Part shown: piece after piece, positions 43,321 through 52,415 of the stretch
Layout: every line of letters starts with the position of its first letter
How positions within the stretch are numbered: the first letter of the stretch is position 1
Source of the DNA: DATKZH01 sp964475955
GTDB taxonomy: Bacteria; Planctomycetota; Planctomycetia; Pirellulales; Thermoguttaceae
Assembly (NCBI GenBank): GCA_964475955.1
Contig: CAYYZY010000022.1
Span: 1 to 59,844 of the forward strand
Length of the DNA stretch: 59,844 nucleotides
Direction of reading: 5' to 3'
The notes under the pieces: model-generated
Databases searched by the model: none
The model's input: the letters and a program-made list of their open reading frames with translations, nothing else
Told to the model about the DNA's origin: nothing
Program-made: the position numbers and the translations under genes

Positions 43321-43689
43321 TCACGACGTTTCCGCCTCGGGGGCGATGACGATCCGGCGCACGTCCCTCGCCCGAACCAGGTACCGCTGCCCCTGCTCGT
43401 CTTCGAGGATGACCATGCTGTTCAGCTCGTGCGGCAAGTGCGTCTTCAGCGTTTGGGAGTTCGTGAAGCCGACCAGTCGCACCCGATCGAACGTGTCGCC
43501 GCCCGCCAGGTGGACCGTGGCGAAGGTGTTCTTCTTCAACACGCCGCGAACCGCCACGGTTTCGGGCTTCGAGCCGGCGCCGGAGAGCCACGACAGCGTG
43601 CGATAAAAGAGAGTCAGCACGATGATCGCGAGAACGCCCGCGGCCGCGATCCCCCCGGCGACGCTGATGGTTTCCTCGAACGGATGCAT
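43321..43689 (-). CDS. Small membrane protein
   Basis: This 122-residue protein has a membrane helix at about 10-30 (GGIAAAGVLAIIVLTLFY), then a small beta-rich soluble domain (TVHLAGGDTFDRVRLVGF and SMVILEDEQGQRYLVRARDVRRI) reminiscent of a SH3-like fold. I chose the ATG at 43689 with GAGG about 9 bases upstream. The frame upstream of it is open but has no such support. The family is unknown. It is divergent from the DUF362 gene and about 400 bases from it. Confidence 0.75.
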   Translation of the reverse strand: MHPFEETISVAGGIAAAGVLAIIVLTLFYRTLSWLSGAGSKPETVAVRGVLKKNTFATVHLAGGDTFDRVRLVGFTNSQTLKTHLPHELNSMVILEDEQGQRYLVRARDVRRIVIAPEAETS

Positions 43690-44086
43690 GATCGGATCGC
43701 CTCGCTCCCGTTTCGATGGGACGTGTGAAAACAGGCTGTGCCGGAGGGGACGAATACCAACGCTCTGCGCGCGGCCGCCCCCCAACACGAACCGCAGCCC
43801 GAGGACGCCGCCCGTCGGCCGGGCCGATCCTAGCACACAAGTTGCACGGCGGCAACGTTTTAGGCGGGCGCGCGACGGCAGGTCGTTGGCTTGGATTCCG
43901 CCCCGGAATTTGGCTGGAGGCTCGATCTCGGCCACCCGCACGGCAACCGTCCGAGGAGTGCTTCGCCTCGTTTCTCGTTTCTTGACAATCCGACCGGGGA
44001 GCCCGTATGCTCGACTCTGGCCCGGTCTGGTGAGCGCCGCGTGCCGATCGAGATCGATTTCCCTCCCCGACCGTCGCCCGGCTGGC

Positions 44087-45307
44087 ATGACTGACGGCAA
44101 CCCGCTCCTCGCATCGCCTGCACGTTCGCCGGTGCACGTGGCCCACGGCGGCGGGCCCTACGCGAATACGCGCCGGGCCCTGGAGCCGTTCGACCTCTCG
44201 GCGGTTCGCGGCCGGCGCGTCCTGCTGAAGCCGAACGCCGGCCGGATCGCGGCGCCCGGGTCGGGCGTCACGACCCATCCCCAGGTGGTCGCCGCCGCGA
44301 TCGACGCCTTCGGCGAGGCGGGCGCCGACGTGGCCGTGGGTGAAAGTCCGATCGTGGGGGTCGACGTCGGCGAGGCCTTCGAGGCCACCGGCATCGCGGC
44401 GGTCGCCGTCGCGCGCGGTTGCCCGTTGATGGACATGAACCGCCGCCGCTTCGTCGAAGTGCCTGTGGCCGAGGGGCGCGCCGTCCGTTCGCTTCGCGTG
44501 TGCCCGGACGTGCTCGAAAGCGACTTTGTCGTGTCGCTGCCGGTGATGAAGATGCACATGCACACGGGGGTCACGCTCTCGGTGAAGAACATGAAGGGCT
44601 GCCTTTGGCGGCGGAGCAAGATGGAGCTGCACATGCTGCCGCCGCTGGAGGGAAGCGCGCACAAGCCGCTCGACGTGGCCATCGCCGACATGGCCTCGGT
44701 GCTCCGACCGCACCTGGCCGTGGTCGACGGCACGGTCGGCATGGAGGGACTCGGCCCCAGCGCCGGCCGTCCCAAGCCGCTCGACGTGGTCGTGGCCGCC
44801 CCCGATGCGTTTGCGGCCGACGCGGTGGCCTGCCGCCTGATGGGAACCGAAGCCGAGCGCGTGCCGCACCTGGCGATCGGCGCCGAACGGGGCTACGGGG
44901 TGATCGACCTCGACCGGCTGGCCGTCACGCCCGACGGCTGGCGCGACCGGATCGCGCCGTTTCAGCCGCCGCCTGCCGACCTGGCGATCGAGTTTCCCAA
45001 CGTCCAGGTGCTCGACCGCAATGCGTGCAGCGCATGCCAGTCGACGCTCCTCGTGTTCCTCACCCGCTACAAAGATCGCCTCTTCGACTACTTCTCCGAA
45101 GAAGGCCCCCTGCGCGTCGCCATCGGCAAGGGCCACACCGACGTGCCTGAGGGGACGCTCTGCGTGGGCAACTGCACCGCGCGCTGGCGCGACCGGGGCA
45201 TCTTCGTGCCGGGCTGCCCCCCGGTCGGCAGCCAGATCCTCACGGCCATCTCCGGCGAGCCCTCGGTCGACAGCGCCGACGCGCGCGGAAAGAAGCCGGG
45301 AGATTAG
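44087..45307 (+). CDS. DUF362-family protein
   Basis: This 406-residue protein belongs to the DUF362 group. Recognisable parts are VLLKPNAGR (about 43-51), VTTHPQVVAAAIDAFGEAG, the SLPVMKMHMHTGVTLSVKNMKG block (about 149-170) and VVDGTVGMEGLGPSAG. The C-terminal cysteines (NACSACQ, LCVGNC and PGCPP) could bind an iron-sulfur cluster or another metal, though a full ferredoxin pattern is absent. Length is normal for the family (about 300-430). The real function of DUF362 is unknown; the fold is related to the same superfamily as LarA-like proteins. It converges with a DUF2088 gene at 45632. Confidence 0.88.
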   Translation: MTDGNPLLASPARSPVHVAHGGGPYANTRRALEPFDLSAVRGRRVLLKPNAGRIAAPGSGVTTHPQVVAAAIDAFGEAGADVAVGESPIVGVDVGEAFEATGIAAVAVARGCPLMDMNRRRFVEVPVAEGRAVRSLRVCPDVLESDFVVSLPVMKMHMHTGVTLSVKNMKGCLWRRSKMELHMLPPLEGSAHKPLDVAIADMASVLRPHLAVVDGTVGMEGLGPSAGRPKPLDVVVAAPDAFAADAVACRLMGTEAERVPHLAIGAERGYGVIDLDRLAVTPDGWRDRIAPFQPPPADLAIEFPNVQVLDRNACSACQSTLLVFLTRYKDRLFDYFSEEGPLRVAIGKGHTDVPEGTLCVGNCTARWRDRGIFVPGCPPVGSQILTAISGEPSVDSADARGKKPGD

Positions 45308-45322
45308 ATGCCCTATGCGGCC

Positions 45323-45377
45323 TTGTTCGCTGGAGCGAACAAGCGTCTTTTCGCGGAGCGAAAAGCGACCATGGCGC
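45323..45377. repeat. Dispersed repeat B (copy 2)
   Basis: Contains GTTCGCTGGAGCGAACAAGC and a second palindromic half TTTTCGCGGAGCGAAAAGCG, followed by ACCATGGCG. Closely matches 39218-39276. Confidence 0.8.
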
Positions 45378-45378
45378 C

Positions 45379-45407
45379 GGGTGGCCGGGGTCGAGCGCAG
45401 CGAGCCC
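45379..45407. repeat. Dispersed repeat C (single arm)
   Basis: GGGTGGCCGGGGTCGAGCGC and following AGCGAGCCC match the left arm of the hairpin at 59618 exactly. The right arm here is degenerate (GGGCTCGCT only at about 45427). Confidence 0.8.
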
Positions 45408-45466
45408 CCGGAATCGGCACGACGGTGGGCTCGCTACGATCGAAAAGCCTGAACCACAAAGCCCAA

Positions 45467-45525
45467 CGTGGGGCACGTTTCCAACGTGCCCACAACCCAA
45501 TGGCACATTGGAAACGTGCCTCACA
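45467..45525. repeat. Dispersed repeat A (two copies)
   Basis: Two copies with core GGCACGTTTCCAACGTGCC and GGCACATTGGAAACGTGCC in tandem, about 35 bases apart. Confidence 0.8.
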
Positions 45526-45631
45526 ACATGCGCTCACGACGCGCGCATCATCACGGTCAAAGACTCTATTCCCGCGCAAGTTCTTCGACTTGTCGTTGCG
45601 CCAGGCGGTGAGAGCGTTTGGAAGCGTTCCC

Positions 45632-46915
45632 TCACGTCGCGTGCCGGGCCGCGGGCGGGAGATCGGGCAGGTTGCCGGCGGCGTCGAGCGGCAGGGGGCG
45701 GGGCTCGCTGAGGATTTCGAGGTCGTCGCGGGCGCGGGCCTCGTCGAGGTAGGCGACCGAGCACTCCATTTCGTCGAGCTCGAGCGTGTTGCGGATCCAG
45801 ACGATTCGGGCCTCGCGCGGATCGGCCAGGACGACGCGGCCCAGGGCCACGTCGAGGATCTCGCGGTCGGTCTCGTAGTCCAGCGGCGTCATCGCGGCCG
45901 AAACGTGCGTCGAGACGATCCCGTTGAGCCGCGTCGCCTCGAAGTCGGCCTCGCGCAACAAGCGCGACTTGCAGAACTCGGCTAGGCCGAGGCCGATCGC
46001 GTTGCCGTGCGACTCGGGCGTGAGCCCGCGAATGGCGATCACCTTGATCTTGGGAAACTCGCCGGGATGGGCCTTGTGGTCGTCGTACTTGCGCCCCACC
46101 ACGTTGGTATCGAGCCCGGCGCCGCTGATGTTCTTGCCGATCCGGTCGATCAGCAGCAGGTCGACGCGGTCGAACGGCAGCCGGGCCATCCACTGCTTCG
46201 CCCGGGCGAGAAGCTCCTTTTCGCGACTTTCGAACGCTTCGGGCGGGACGGCCTCGACGAGGGCCGTCTCATCGTAGGCGTTTTCCAGGATGGCCACGCC
46301 GGCCAGGATGCGGCAGTTGCGAAACACGTCGCCGGTGACGCTGCGGATGATCTGGTCGAAATCGTAGTCGAGGATCGCCCGATGGTAGACCGATGCGCCC
46401 TCGCACTTGCCCAGCCCGATGAGCATCATCTTCATCAGGCCGCTCTCGATGGGGCCGTTGAAGCGGGTGTGCGGCTTGACGCGGTTGACGACCACGACGT
46501 GATCGGCCTCGTAGGCGAAACGATCGAAGTGAACGGGGAACCCCTCGGCCGTTTGGCAAACGACGACCGTCTCCATCGTGGCGCGGAGGGGGCAGCCGAC
46601 GTACGCCTCGGTCACGCCGTACGACTGGAGCACCTGCCGCTGCCCTTGGGCCGTTCCGCCGCCGTGGCTCCCCATGGCGGGGACGATGAACGGCTCGGCG
46701 CCGAGGGCCGCGAGGTGCCGGGCCACGGCGCGCACGATCACCCGAAGGTTGGCGATCCCCCGGCTGCCGACGGCGACCGCCACTCGGTCGCCCGACTTGA
46801 CCTTGCCGGAAAGTCGCAGCCGGGCCAGTTGAGCCTCGACCTCGGCCGGGACATCGTCGAGGCGGGGCGCCTCGAACTTCTGGCGCAGGCGGAACATCAA
46901 GGGGTAGGCGGACAT
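45632..46915 (-). CDS. Lactate-racemase-like protein (DUF2088)
   Basis: This 427-residue protein resembles the N-terminal LarA/DUF2088 domain: VAVAVGSRGIANLRVIVRAV (about 48-67), then PAMGSHGGGTAQGQ and VVVVNRVKPHTRFNGPIESG. LarA itself uses a nickel-pincer cofactor, but I do not see clear cofactor-binding Lys/His positions to assign that here. The C-terminal half carries long conserved-looking blocks (DLLLIDRIGKNISGAGLDTN; GLTPESHGNAIGLGLAEF) that go beyond the DUF2088 domain. Its stop is 14 bases from the EF-hand gene's stop region: it lies directly downstream (46930) on the same strand, so they may be co-transcribed. Confidence 0.85.
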   Translation of the reverse strand: MSAYPLMFRLRQKFEAPRLDDVPAEVEAQLARLRLSGKVKSGDRVAVAVGSRGIANLRVIVRAVARHLAALGAEPFIVPAMGSHGGGTAQGQRQVLQSYGVTEAYVGCPLRATMETVVVCQTAEGFPVHFDRFAYEADHVVVVNRVKPHTRFNGPIESGLMKMMLIGLGKCEGASVYHRAILDYDFDQIIRSVTGDVFRNCRILAGVAILENAYDETALVEAVPPEAFESREKELLARAKQWMARLPFDRVDLLLIDRIGKNISGAGLDTNVVGRKYDDHKAHPGEFPKIKVIAIRGLTPESHGNAIGLGLAEFCKSRLLREADFEATRLNGIVSTHVSAAMTPLDYETDREILDVALGRVVLADPREARIVWIRNTLELDEMECSVAYLDEARARDDLEILSEPRPLPLDAAGNLPDLPPAARHAT

Positions 46916-46929
46916 GTCGAAAAGCCTGC

Positions 46930-48099
46930 TCAGACGGGATTGCCGGAAGTGGCCTTGGCGCCGGACTTCTTCGAGGGGGTCCTGAGGCCCTTTTCGCGGG
47001 CGCGCCGCTCGAGGCGTCGTCGCTTGGCGGCGGCGCGGGCCGCGGCCGCATCGGCGGGCGCGGCGTCGGCCTCGGATTCGGCCGGCGGCTCGTCGGCCGC
47101 CTCTTCCTCTTCCGGTTTCTCTTCCTCTTCCGTCCCCTCCTGCGTCGTTTCGGCGTCTTCGACCGGCTCTTCAACAGTGTCCACCGCGGCGTCGACCGCT
47201 TCTTCTTCTTCCGCCGGCTCCCGGGGGGCCTTGCCCGGGCCGCGGGCGCACTCCTGGGCGGTGACGACGCCGTCGCGATTGCGGTCGTAGCGGGTGAACT
47301 CGAGCACGAGGGAACGGGTCGCGTTCGGGGCGTACTCGGCGAGGGTGAGCTGTCCGTCCCCGTTTGTGTCGCGCTGAATGAACCACGGCGGGAGCCCGCG
47401 CGGGAGTTGGGACCGGGGCACGAAGAACCTCGTGGCGCGCCGGCCGCCGCGCGCGCCGGCCGCAGGGGCGGCCCGCTCTTTGGAGGCGGAGAGGGAGTCG
47501 TCAGCGGCGGGCTTCGGTCTAGCGGGGCGGGAGTCGCCAAGCGTGGCGGGACTGACCAGCGGCAACGGCTTGAGCCGCTCGCCAAGGTGGGCGTGCTTGA
47601 GCACGATCGCCTTCCCGGTTCCGAGGGTGGCGATCGCCGCGACGAGATCCTCCACCGCGGCCCCTTCTTCGGTGCGGTCGAGGCGTTGGAGTGTCCAAAT
47701 GCGGCGCCACTCGGCCTCTTCCAGGACGCCGTCCGCGTTGCGATCGTAGCGCGCAATGCGCGAATCGTCCCATTCGCTGGGCCCGAGGCGGCCGTCGCCG
47801 TCGCGGTCGTACCTCTCCAAGAGCATCTCGATCCATTCGGCCTCCTGCAAGCGGCCGTCGCGGTTGGTGTCCCAACGCTCCAGGAGGCGTTCTGCGTAAC
47901 GGATCAGCTTGGCCGAGATCGCGCGGCGCGCGGCCCGACCCCCTCTGGCCGGGGGCGGGGCTGCGGCGATCACCGCTGAAGCCCACGCAAGAAGGGCCAA
48001 AAGGAGAAGGGAGGCGATCAACGATGGGCGCTTCCGTACCCTTCCAATGGGCCGTTCGTGATACGTATTGCGCCTCTTAGCCCGTTGAGGTCTACTCAT
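46930..48099 (-). CDS. Secreted EF-hand protein
   Basis: This protein has five EF-hand calcium-binding loops. With the start at 48099 they are at 77-88 (DTNRDG...E), 98-109 (DRDGDG...E), 119-130 (DRNADG...E), 244-255 (DTNGDG...E) and 272-283 (DRNRDG...E). A signal anchor lies at about 27-46, preceded by a basic stretch. The tail is strongly acidic (about 295-345) then Ala/Arg/Lys-rich. Such proteins probably act as calcium-dependent envelope or surface proteins. The start is uncertain: an in-frame ATG at 48171 would add 24 residues of low complexity, and neither start has a good ribosome site. It is followed by the LarA-like gene on the same strand. Confidence 0.85.
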   Translation of the reverse strand: MSRPQRAKRRNTYHERPIGRVRKRPSLIASLLLLALLAWASAVIAAAPPPARGGRAARRAISAKLIRYAERLLERWDTNRDGRLQEAEWIEMLLERYDRDGDGRLGPSEWDDSRIARYDRNADGVLEEAEWRRIWTLQRLDRTEEGAAVEDLVAAIATLGTGKAIVLKHAHLGERLKPLPLVSPATLGDSRPARPKPAADDSLSASKERAAPAAGARGGRRATRFFVPRSQLPRGLPPWFIQRDTNGDGQLTLAEYAPNATRSLVLEFTRYDRNRDGVVTAQECARGPGKAPREPAEEEEAVDAAVDTVEEPVEDAETTQEGTEEEEKPEEEEAADEPPAESEADAAPADAAAARAAAKRRRLERRAREKGLRTPSKKSGAKATSGNPV

Positions 48100-48248
48100 G
48101 GCGGGGGGCCCGATCAAGTTCGGAGGGGCCGGCGGGCCCTCGCGGGGGGCAGGTTGTCGCGGGGCGGCCATTGAGCGCCGGTACGGAGGGGCCCCACGGA
48201 AGCTCTATTGACGGGCCTGCTTCTGGGAATACAATCATCAGTGTAGAT

Positions 48249-48279
48249 ATTGTACCTTGACACTGGCATCAGTCGTCAA
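48249..48279 (-). promoter_or_regulatory. Possible promoter for the EF-hand gene
   Basis: On the minus strand, TTGACG (48274-48279) and TACAAT (48249-48254) are separated by 19 bases, somewhat longer than ideal. The element is about 150 bases ahead of the EF-hand start. The surrounding AT-rich stretch stands out in this GC-rich region. The divergent gspE gene lies 180 bases away. Confidence 0.35.
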
Positions 48280-48458
48280 CCCCCCCACACCTTAGGCAAC
48301 CCCCCGCCTACCCAGCCTGCCTTCAGAACCTTCCCGCCCGTACGGAAGGTTGCGCGTAGCCGTAAGTTCACCATGGATGTTTCTCCGTCCAACGATTGTT
48401 TTGCACCAATCGCGGGGCACTGAGAGAACCGGCTTCCCGACTCACACGTTACAGAACC

Positions 48459-50156
48459 ATGATCATTGCCAAGACCGTTCCCCATGAGGGAGTCCTGAGC
48501 GGCCGTGATTTGGCGATTGCGCGCCAAGCCCAGGAAGCGGATGGGCGTCTCGACCAGGTTGCCGCCGAGCTGGGATTCGCCAGCGAAGAGGAGGCGCTCA
48601 AGGCGGTCGGCCACGCTCTGGGCATGGAGTTCGTCGATTTGGGGTCGATGAAGATCGATCTTTCGATCCTCCAGGACTTCCCGATCAAGTTCATCCACCG
48701 TCACGGCGTGTTTCCCGTCGGTCGCCGCGACGGATGCCTGGTGGTGGCCACCGGCAACCCGTTCGACCTTCACGCGATCGACGCGGTCAGCGCGGCGGTG
48801 AGCGCCAGCGTGCTGCCGGTGGTCGCCCTGCCCGACGAACTGGCGAAGCTGGTGAAGGCCCACCTGGGCGTCGGCGCCGAGACGATCGACGACCTGATCG
48901 CCCAGACCGCCGAGCGCGACAACGGCGTCGAGGTGTTGGACGAGTTGGACTACGACGCGGCCGGCGCCCCCGAGGAGGCCCAGGAAGCCTCGGTCGTGCG
49001 CCTGGTGAACGAGATCCTCCTCGAGGCGGTGGAAGCCCGCGCAAGCGACGTCCACCTGGAGTCCCAGAACGAGGGCATGAAGATCCGCTACCGGGTCGAC
49101 GGGGTGCTCCAGAGGCAGCCGACGCCCCCCCAGATCAATCGGTTCCAGTCGGCGATCATCAGCCGTCTGAAGATCATGGCCAAGTTGAACATCGCCGAGA
49201 AGCGCGTTCCCCAGGACGGCCGAATCAAACTGAAGGTGGCCGGCCGCGAGATCGACCTGCGCCTCTCGATCATCCCCATGCTCCACGGCGAGGGGGTGGT
49301 GATGCGGATCCTGGATAAGGACCGTATGCGGTTTTCGCTCCGCGGCGTCGGCATGGAGGAGGACACCTACCAGCAATTCAACCACCTGATCAGCCAGCCG
49401 CACGGGATCATCCTCGTCACCGGCCCCACCGGTTCGGGAAAGACCACGACGCTCTACAGCGCGTTGAGCGAAATCAAGGACGAGGAAACCAAGATCATCA
49501 CCACCGAGGACCCGATCGAGTACCAGTTGGACGGGATCAATCAGATCCAGGTGCACAACAAGGTCGGCCTCACGTTCGCCCGGAGCCTGCGGAGCATCCT
49601 GCGGCACGATCCCGACGTGGTGCTGGTGGGCGAGATTCGCGACTTGGAGACGGCCGAAAACGCGGTTCAGGCCGCGCTGACCGGCCACCTCGTGTTCAGC
49701 ACGCTGCACACGAACGACGCCGCCGGGGCCTTCATGCGGCTGATCGACATGGGCGTGGAGCCGTTCCTCGTATGCAGCACCGTGGAAGGGGTGATGGCCC
49801 AGCGCCTGGTGCGCACCCTGTGCCGGGAGTGCCGCACGGCTTTCACGCCGAGCTTCGACGACGTACCCGACGACTTCCCGCTCCAGGACTGCCTGGAAAA
49901 CGGGGCGGAACTCTATCGCAACGAGGGCTGCCGCCACTGCCGGAACACCGGGTACACGGGGCGGCTCGGCCTGTTCGAGCTTCTGGTGGCCAACGACGAG
50001 GTCCGCCGCCTGGCGAGCGAGCGGGCGTCGACGAACGTGATCCAGCGGGCCGCGGTCAAGGCTGGGATGCGGACTCTGCGCGAGGACGGGTGGTTGAAGG
50101 TCTGCCGCGGGCAGACGACCGTCGATGAAGTGCTCCGCGTGACCAAGTCGGACTGA
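48459..50156 (+). CDS. gspE: Type II secretion ATPase GspE
   Basis: This 565-residue protein is the assembly ATPase of a type II secretion or type IV pilus-like system, which powers addition of pseudopilins at the inner membrane. Walker A is GPTGSGKT (322-329), the Asp box is TTEDPIEYQ, Walker B is VVLVGEIRD, and the tetracysteine zinc site is Cys455/Cys458 and Cys491/Cys494 (CREC, CRHC). The N-terminal domain (about 1-170) is MSHA/GspE-type. I chose the ATG at 48459; an earlier TTG frame exists but gives no recognisable start. It is the first gene of a run E-F-G-H-I-J-K-L-M. No strong ribosome site is visible. Confidence 0.96.
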   Translation: MIIAKTVPHEGVLSGRDLAIARQAQEADGRLDQVAAELGFASEEEALKAVGHALGMEFVDLGSMKIDLSILQDFPIKFIHRHGVFPVGRRDGCLVVATGNPFDLHAIDAVSAAVSASVLPVVALPDELAKLVKAHLGVGAETIDDLIAQTAERDNGVEVLDELDYDAAGAPEEAQEASVVRLVNEILLEAVEARASDVHLESQNEGMKIRYRVDGVLQRQPTPPQINRFQSAIISRLKIMAKLNIAEKRVPQDGRIKLKVAGREIDLRLSIIPMLHGEGVVMRILDKDRMRFSLRGVGMEEDTYQQFNHLISQPHGIILVTGPTGSGKTTTLYSALSEIKDEETKIITTEDPIEYQLDGINQIQVHNKVGLTFARSLRSILRHDPDVVLVGEIRDLETAENAVQAALTGHLVFSTLHTNDAAGAFMRLIDMGVEPFLVCSTVEGVMAQRLVRTLCRECRTAFTPSFDDVPDDFPLQDCLENGAELYRNEGCRHCRNTGYTGRLGLFELLVANDEVRRLASERASTNVIQRAAVKAGMRTLREDGWLKVCRGQTTVDEVLRVTKSD

Positions 50157-50166
50157 AGGCGAGACC

Positions 50167-51378
50167 ATGCCGGAATTCGCGTACACGGCTCGGACCCTCG
50201 CCGGCGAGGACGTTGCCGGTACGATCTCCGCCGCCACCAAGCGGGAATCGCTCACGCTGCTCGCCGATCAGGCGCTGTTTCCGCTGCGCGTCGAAAGCGC
50301 CGAACCGGCCAAGCCCCGGTGGCAGATCAAAAAGCGGGTCACGCCGCAGGTGCTGGCCACCACGCTGACGCAGTTGGCCGACCTGCTCCAGAACGGCGTG
50401 CCCCTGATGGGCGCGCTGGAGATCCTCGCCGATCAGGCCACCCACCCGGGGCTGGCCGAAGTCCTGGCCGACGTGCGCGACCAGGTGGCCGAAGGCGCCT
50501 CGCTAGAGGACGCGCTGGCCGCCTACCCCGACGTATTCAACGAATTGGCCATCAGCATGGTCCGGGCCGGGGCCGAGGGCGCCTTCCTCGAGGACGCGCT
50601 GAAGCGCACGGCCGATTTCATGGAACTTCAGGAGGAGTTGAAATCGCGATTCGTCGGTGCCATGTTCTACCCGGCGTTCCTGGCGGTCGTCGGCTTCACC
50701 GTCACGGTGGTGCTGATCGTCGTGTTCGTGCCCAAGTTCGCCGAGCTGTTCACCATGCTCGAGCGGACCGGCCGCGGCCTGCCGTTGATCACCGTCGTGC
50801 TGTTGGGGCTCAGCGACATTTTGGGAAAGTACGGCCTGGTGCTCGCCGCCGTGGGCGCGGGGCTGATTTACTGGCTGAGGAGGTTCTCCGCGACCGAACG
50901 CGGGCGCCTGATCTTCGACCGCGTCAAACTGAAGGCCCCGCTCGCCGGCAAGGTGTTCCTCGGGTACGCGGTCAGCCGCTTCTGCCGCATCCTGGGGACG
51001 CTGCTGCGAAACGGCGTGCCGATCCTTCGGGCGCTGGAGATCAGCAGCGAGTCGACGGGCAACCGGGTGCTCGGCAGGGCGATCCTTGAGTCGGCGGAGA
51101 ACATCTCGGCAGGCGAGACGCTCTCGAAGCCGTTGGCCGAGTGCGGCGTGATCCCCCGGTCGGTGATGGCCATGATCGCCGTGGCCGAGGAGGCGAACAC
51201 GCTCGACGACGTGCTGGTCAATATCGCCGACGGGATCGACCGCAAGCTCGGCCGGCAGTTGGACATGCTCGTGCGGATGATCGAGCCCATGATGCTGCTC
51301 GTCATGGGCGTGGTCATCATGTTCGTGCTGATCGGGCTCCTGTTGCCGATCTTCGAGATGAGTACGATGATGGCATAA
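50167..51378 (+). CDS. gspF: Type II secretion inner-membrane protein GspF
   Basis: This 403-residue protein is the polytopic membrane platform of the secretion system. It has the two repeated GspF domains (about 65-190 and 270-395), each followed by membrane helices (about 165-188, 215-235 and 370-395). The repeated motifs FLTQLADLLQNGVPLMGALEIL (about 66-87) and FCRILGTLLRNGVPILRALEI (about 272-292) are diagnostic. Ten bases separate it from gspE. Its role is to couple GspE to pseudopilus growth. Confidence 0.96.
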   Translation: MPEFAYTARTLAGEDVAGTISAATKRESLTLLADQALFPLRVESAEPAKPRWQIKKRVTPQVLATTLTQLADLLQNGVPLMGALEILADQATHPGLAEVLADVRDQVAEGASLEDALAAYPDVFNELAISMVRAGAEGAFLEDALKRTADFMELQEELKSRFVGAMFYPAFLAVVGFTVTVVLIVVFVPKFAELFTMLERTGRGLPLITVVLLGLSDILGKYGLVLAAVGAGLIYWLRRFSATERGRLIFDRVKLKAPLAGKVFLGYAVSRFCRILGTLLRNGVPILRALEISSESTGNRVLGRAILESAENISAGETLSKPLAECGVIPRSVMAMIAVAEEANTLDDVLVNIADGIDRKLGRQLDMLVRMIEPMMLLVMGVVIMFVLIGLLLPIFEMSTMMA

Positions 51379-51511
51379 CGGGCCGGACGAAGGGCAACCG
51401 GCAAACGATCGCGAAAGGCGGGGGGGAGATCACGAGTTCGGTTTGATGATTTGGGTGGTCTGCTCGCAGGCCTTGGGAAGACGACTTCCGCTCTACAGGG
51501 AGGCAATCGAA

Positions 51512-52096
51512 ATGCAACGCTCTCGGAATCGACGAAGCCGCCGGAAAGGCTTCACACTGATGGAAATGCTCATCGTGCTGGGCATTCTGGTGATCGTGTT
51601 CGCGCTGGCCGCCCCGCGGTTCTTCGGCGCGCGCGAGAAGGCGAACCTCAACGCGACGAAGGTCCAGATCGAGGCCTTCCGCAGCGCCTTGGAGAAGTAC
51701 AAGTTCGACACCAACAAGTTCCCCCCCACCGAACAGGGCCTCCAGGCCCTCTTCCAGCAGCCCTCCAGTTCGGAGGAAGTCGACGAAGAGGAGGGCAGCG
51801 GCTCCGCGAGCAAATGGGACGGGCCCTACATGAACAAGCCCGCCCTGCCCAAGGACCCCTGGGGGAACGACTACCAGTACACGTATCCGCCGGAGCGGGG
51901 TGCGGGCAAAGAGCCCGACATCTGGTCCTACGGCCCCGACGGCGAGGACAACACCGAAGACGACATCTGTAGCTGGGTCTCCAGCAAGGAAGGCGCCGCA
52001 GGCGGAGAAGAAGGCGGCGGCGGCGAAGACTTCGGCTCCCAGGATCGCGCGGTGGACGTCGGCGACGTGCAGATCGGCGGCGAGGACGAGTTCTAG
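51512..52096 (+). CDS. gspG: Major pseudopilin GspG
   Basis: This 194-residue protein is the major pseudopilin. The prepilin signature is KG|FTLMEML, with cleavage after Gly13 and Glu18 at position +5, followed by the hydrophobic helix. The GspG-specific region KYKFDTNKFPPTEQGLQAL and DPWGNDYQYTYP is clear. An acidic, Gly-rich C-terminal tail (GGEEGGGGEDFG) extends beyond the usual length (about 140-150). The ATG at 51512 has GGGAGG 8 bases upstream; a longer frame from 51443 lacks this. The gap to gspH (52097-52415) carries repeats. Confidence 0.95.
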   Translation: MQRSRNRRSRRKGFTLMEMLIVLGILVIVFALAAPRFFGAREKANLNATKVQIEAFRSALEKYKFDTNKFPPTEQGLQALFQQPSSSEEVDEEEGSGSASKWDGPYMNKPALPKDPWGNDYQYTYPPERGAGKEPDIWSYGPDGEDNTEDDICSWVSSKEGAAGGEEGGGGEDFGSQDRAVDVGDVQIGGEDEF

Positions 52097-52415
52097 GCCA
52101 AACGCCGAGCCCGGTTGCACGGCGGGGTGCCGCCGGCGTCCCGCCAGTGCAAGCACGTTGCTCCGCCGTCCGGGCAAGATGCCCGCGGCACCCCGCGCAC
52201 GTTTGCATTGCGGATGGCTGGGGTCAAGCCGCGAGGAACGGACAACGAGCCCCCGGTGGATGGCCGACGGGGGCTCGCCGCGCTCGCCCCCGCCCACCCT
52301 CGAATGTTGCGCGAACGACCCGCCGAGGATCGAGTGAACCGCACGCGGGATACGACTCCATCGTGCCGCGCACATTGGAAGCGGCCCCACGGCGCCGTGT
52401 CCCCATGGGGGTAAC
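52097..52415. other. Repeat-rich gap inside the gsp operon
   Basis: Between gspG and gspH lie degenerate repeats: GGGCAAGATGCCCGCGGCACC (20-base core GGCAAGATGCCCGCGGCACC) near 52167, a GAGCCCCCGG...CGGGGGCTCG pair related to repeat C near 52241-52280, and a repeat A relative at 52366-52392. No gene is seen. Its presence inside an otherwise tight operon is unusual. Confidence 0.65.

Larger units (their letters stand above)
45308..45631. other. Intergenic region packed with three repeat families
   Basis: No gene is seen. Copies of repeat B (45323-45377), repeat C left arm (45379-45407) and two copies of repeat A (45467-45491 and 45502-45525) follow each other between two convergent genes. Confidence 0.75.
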
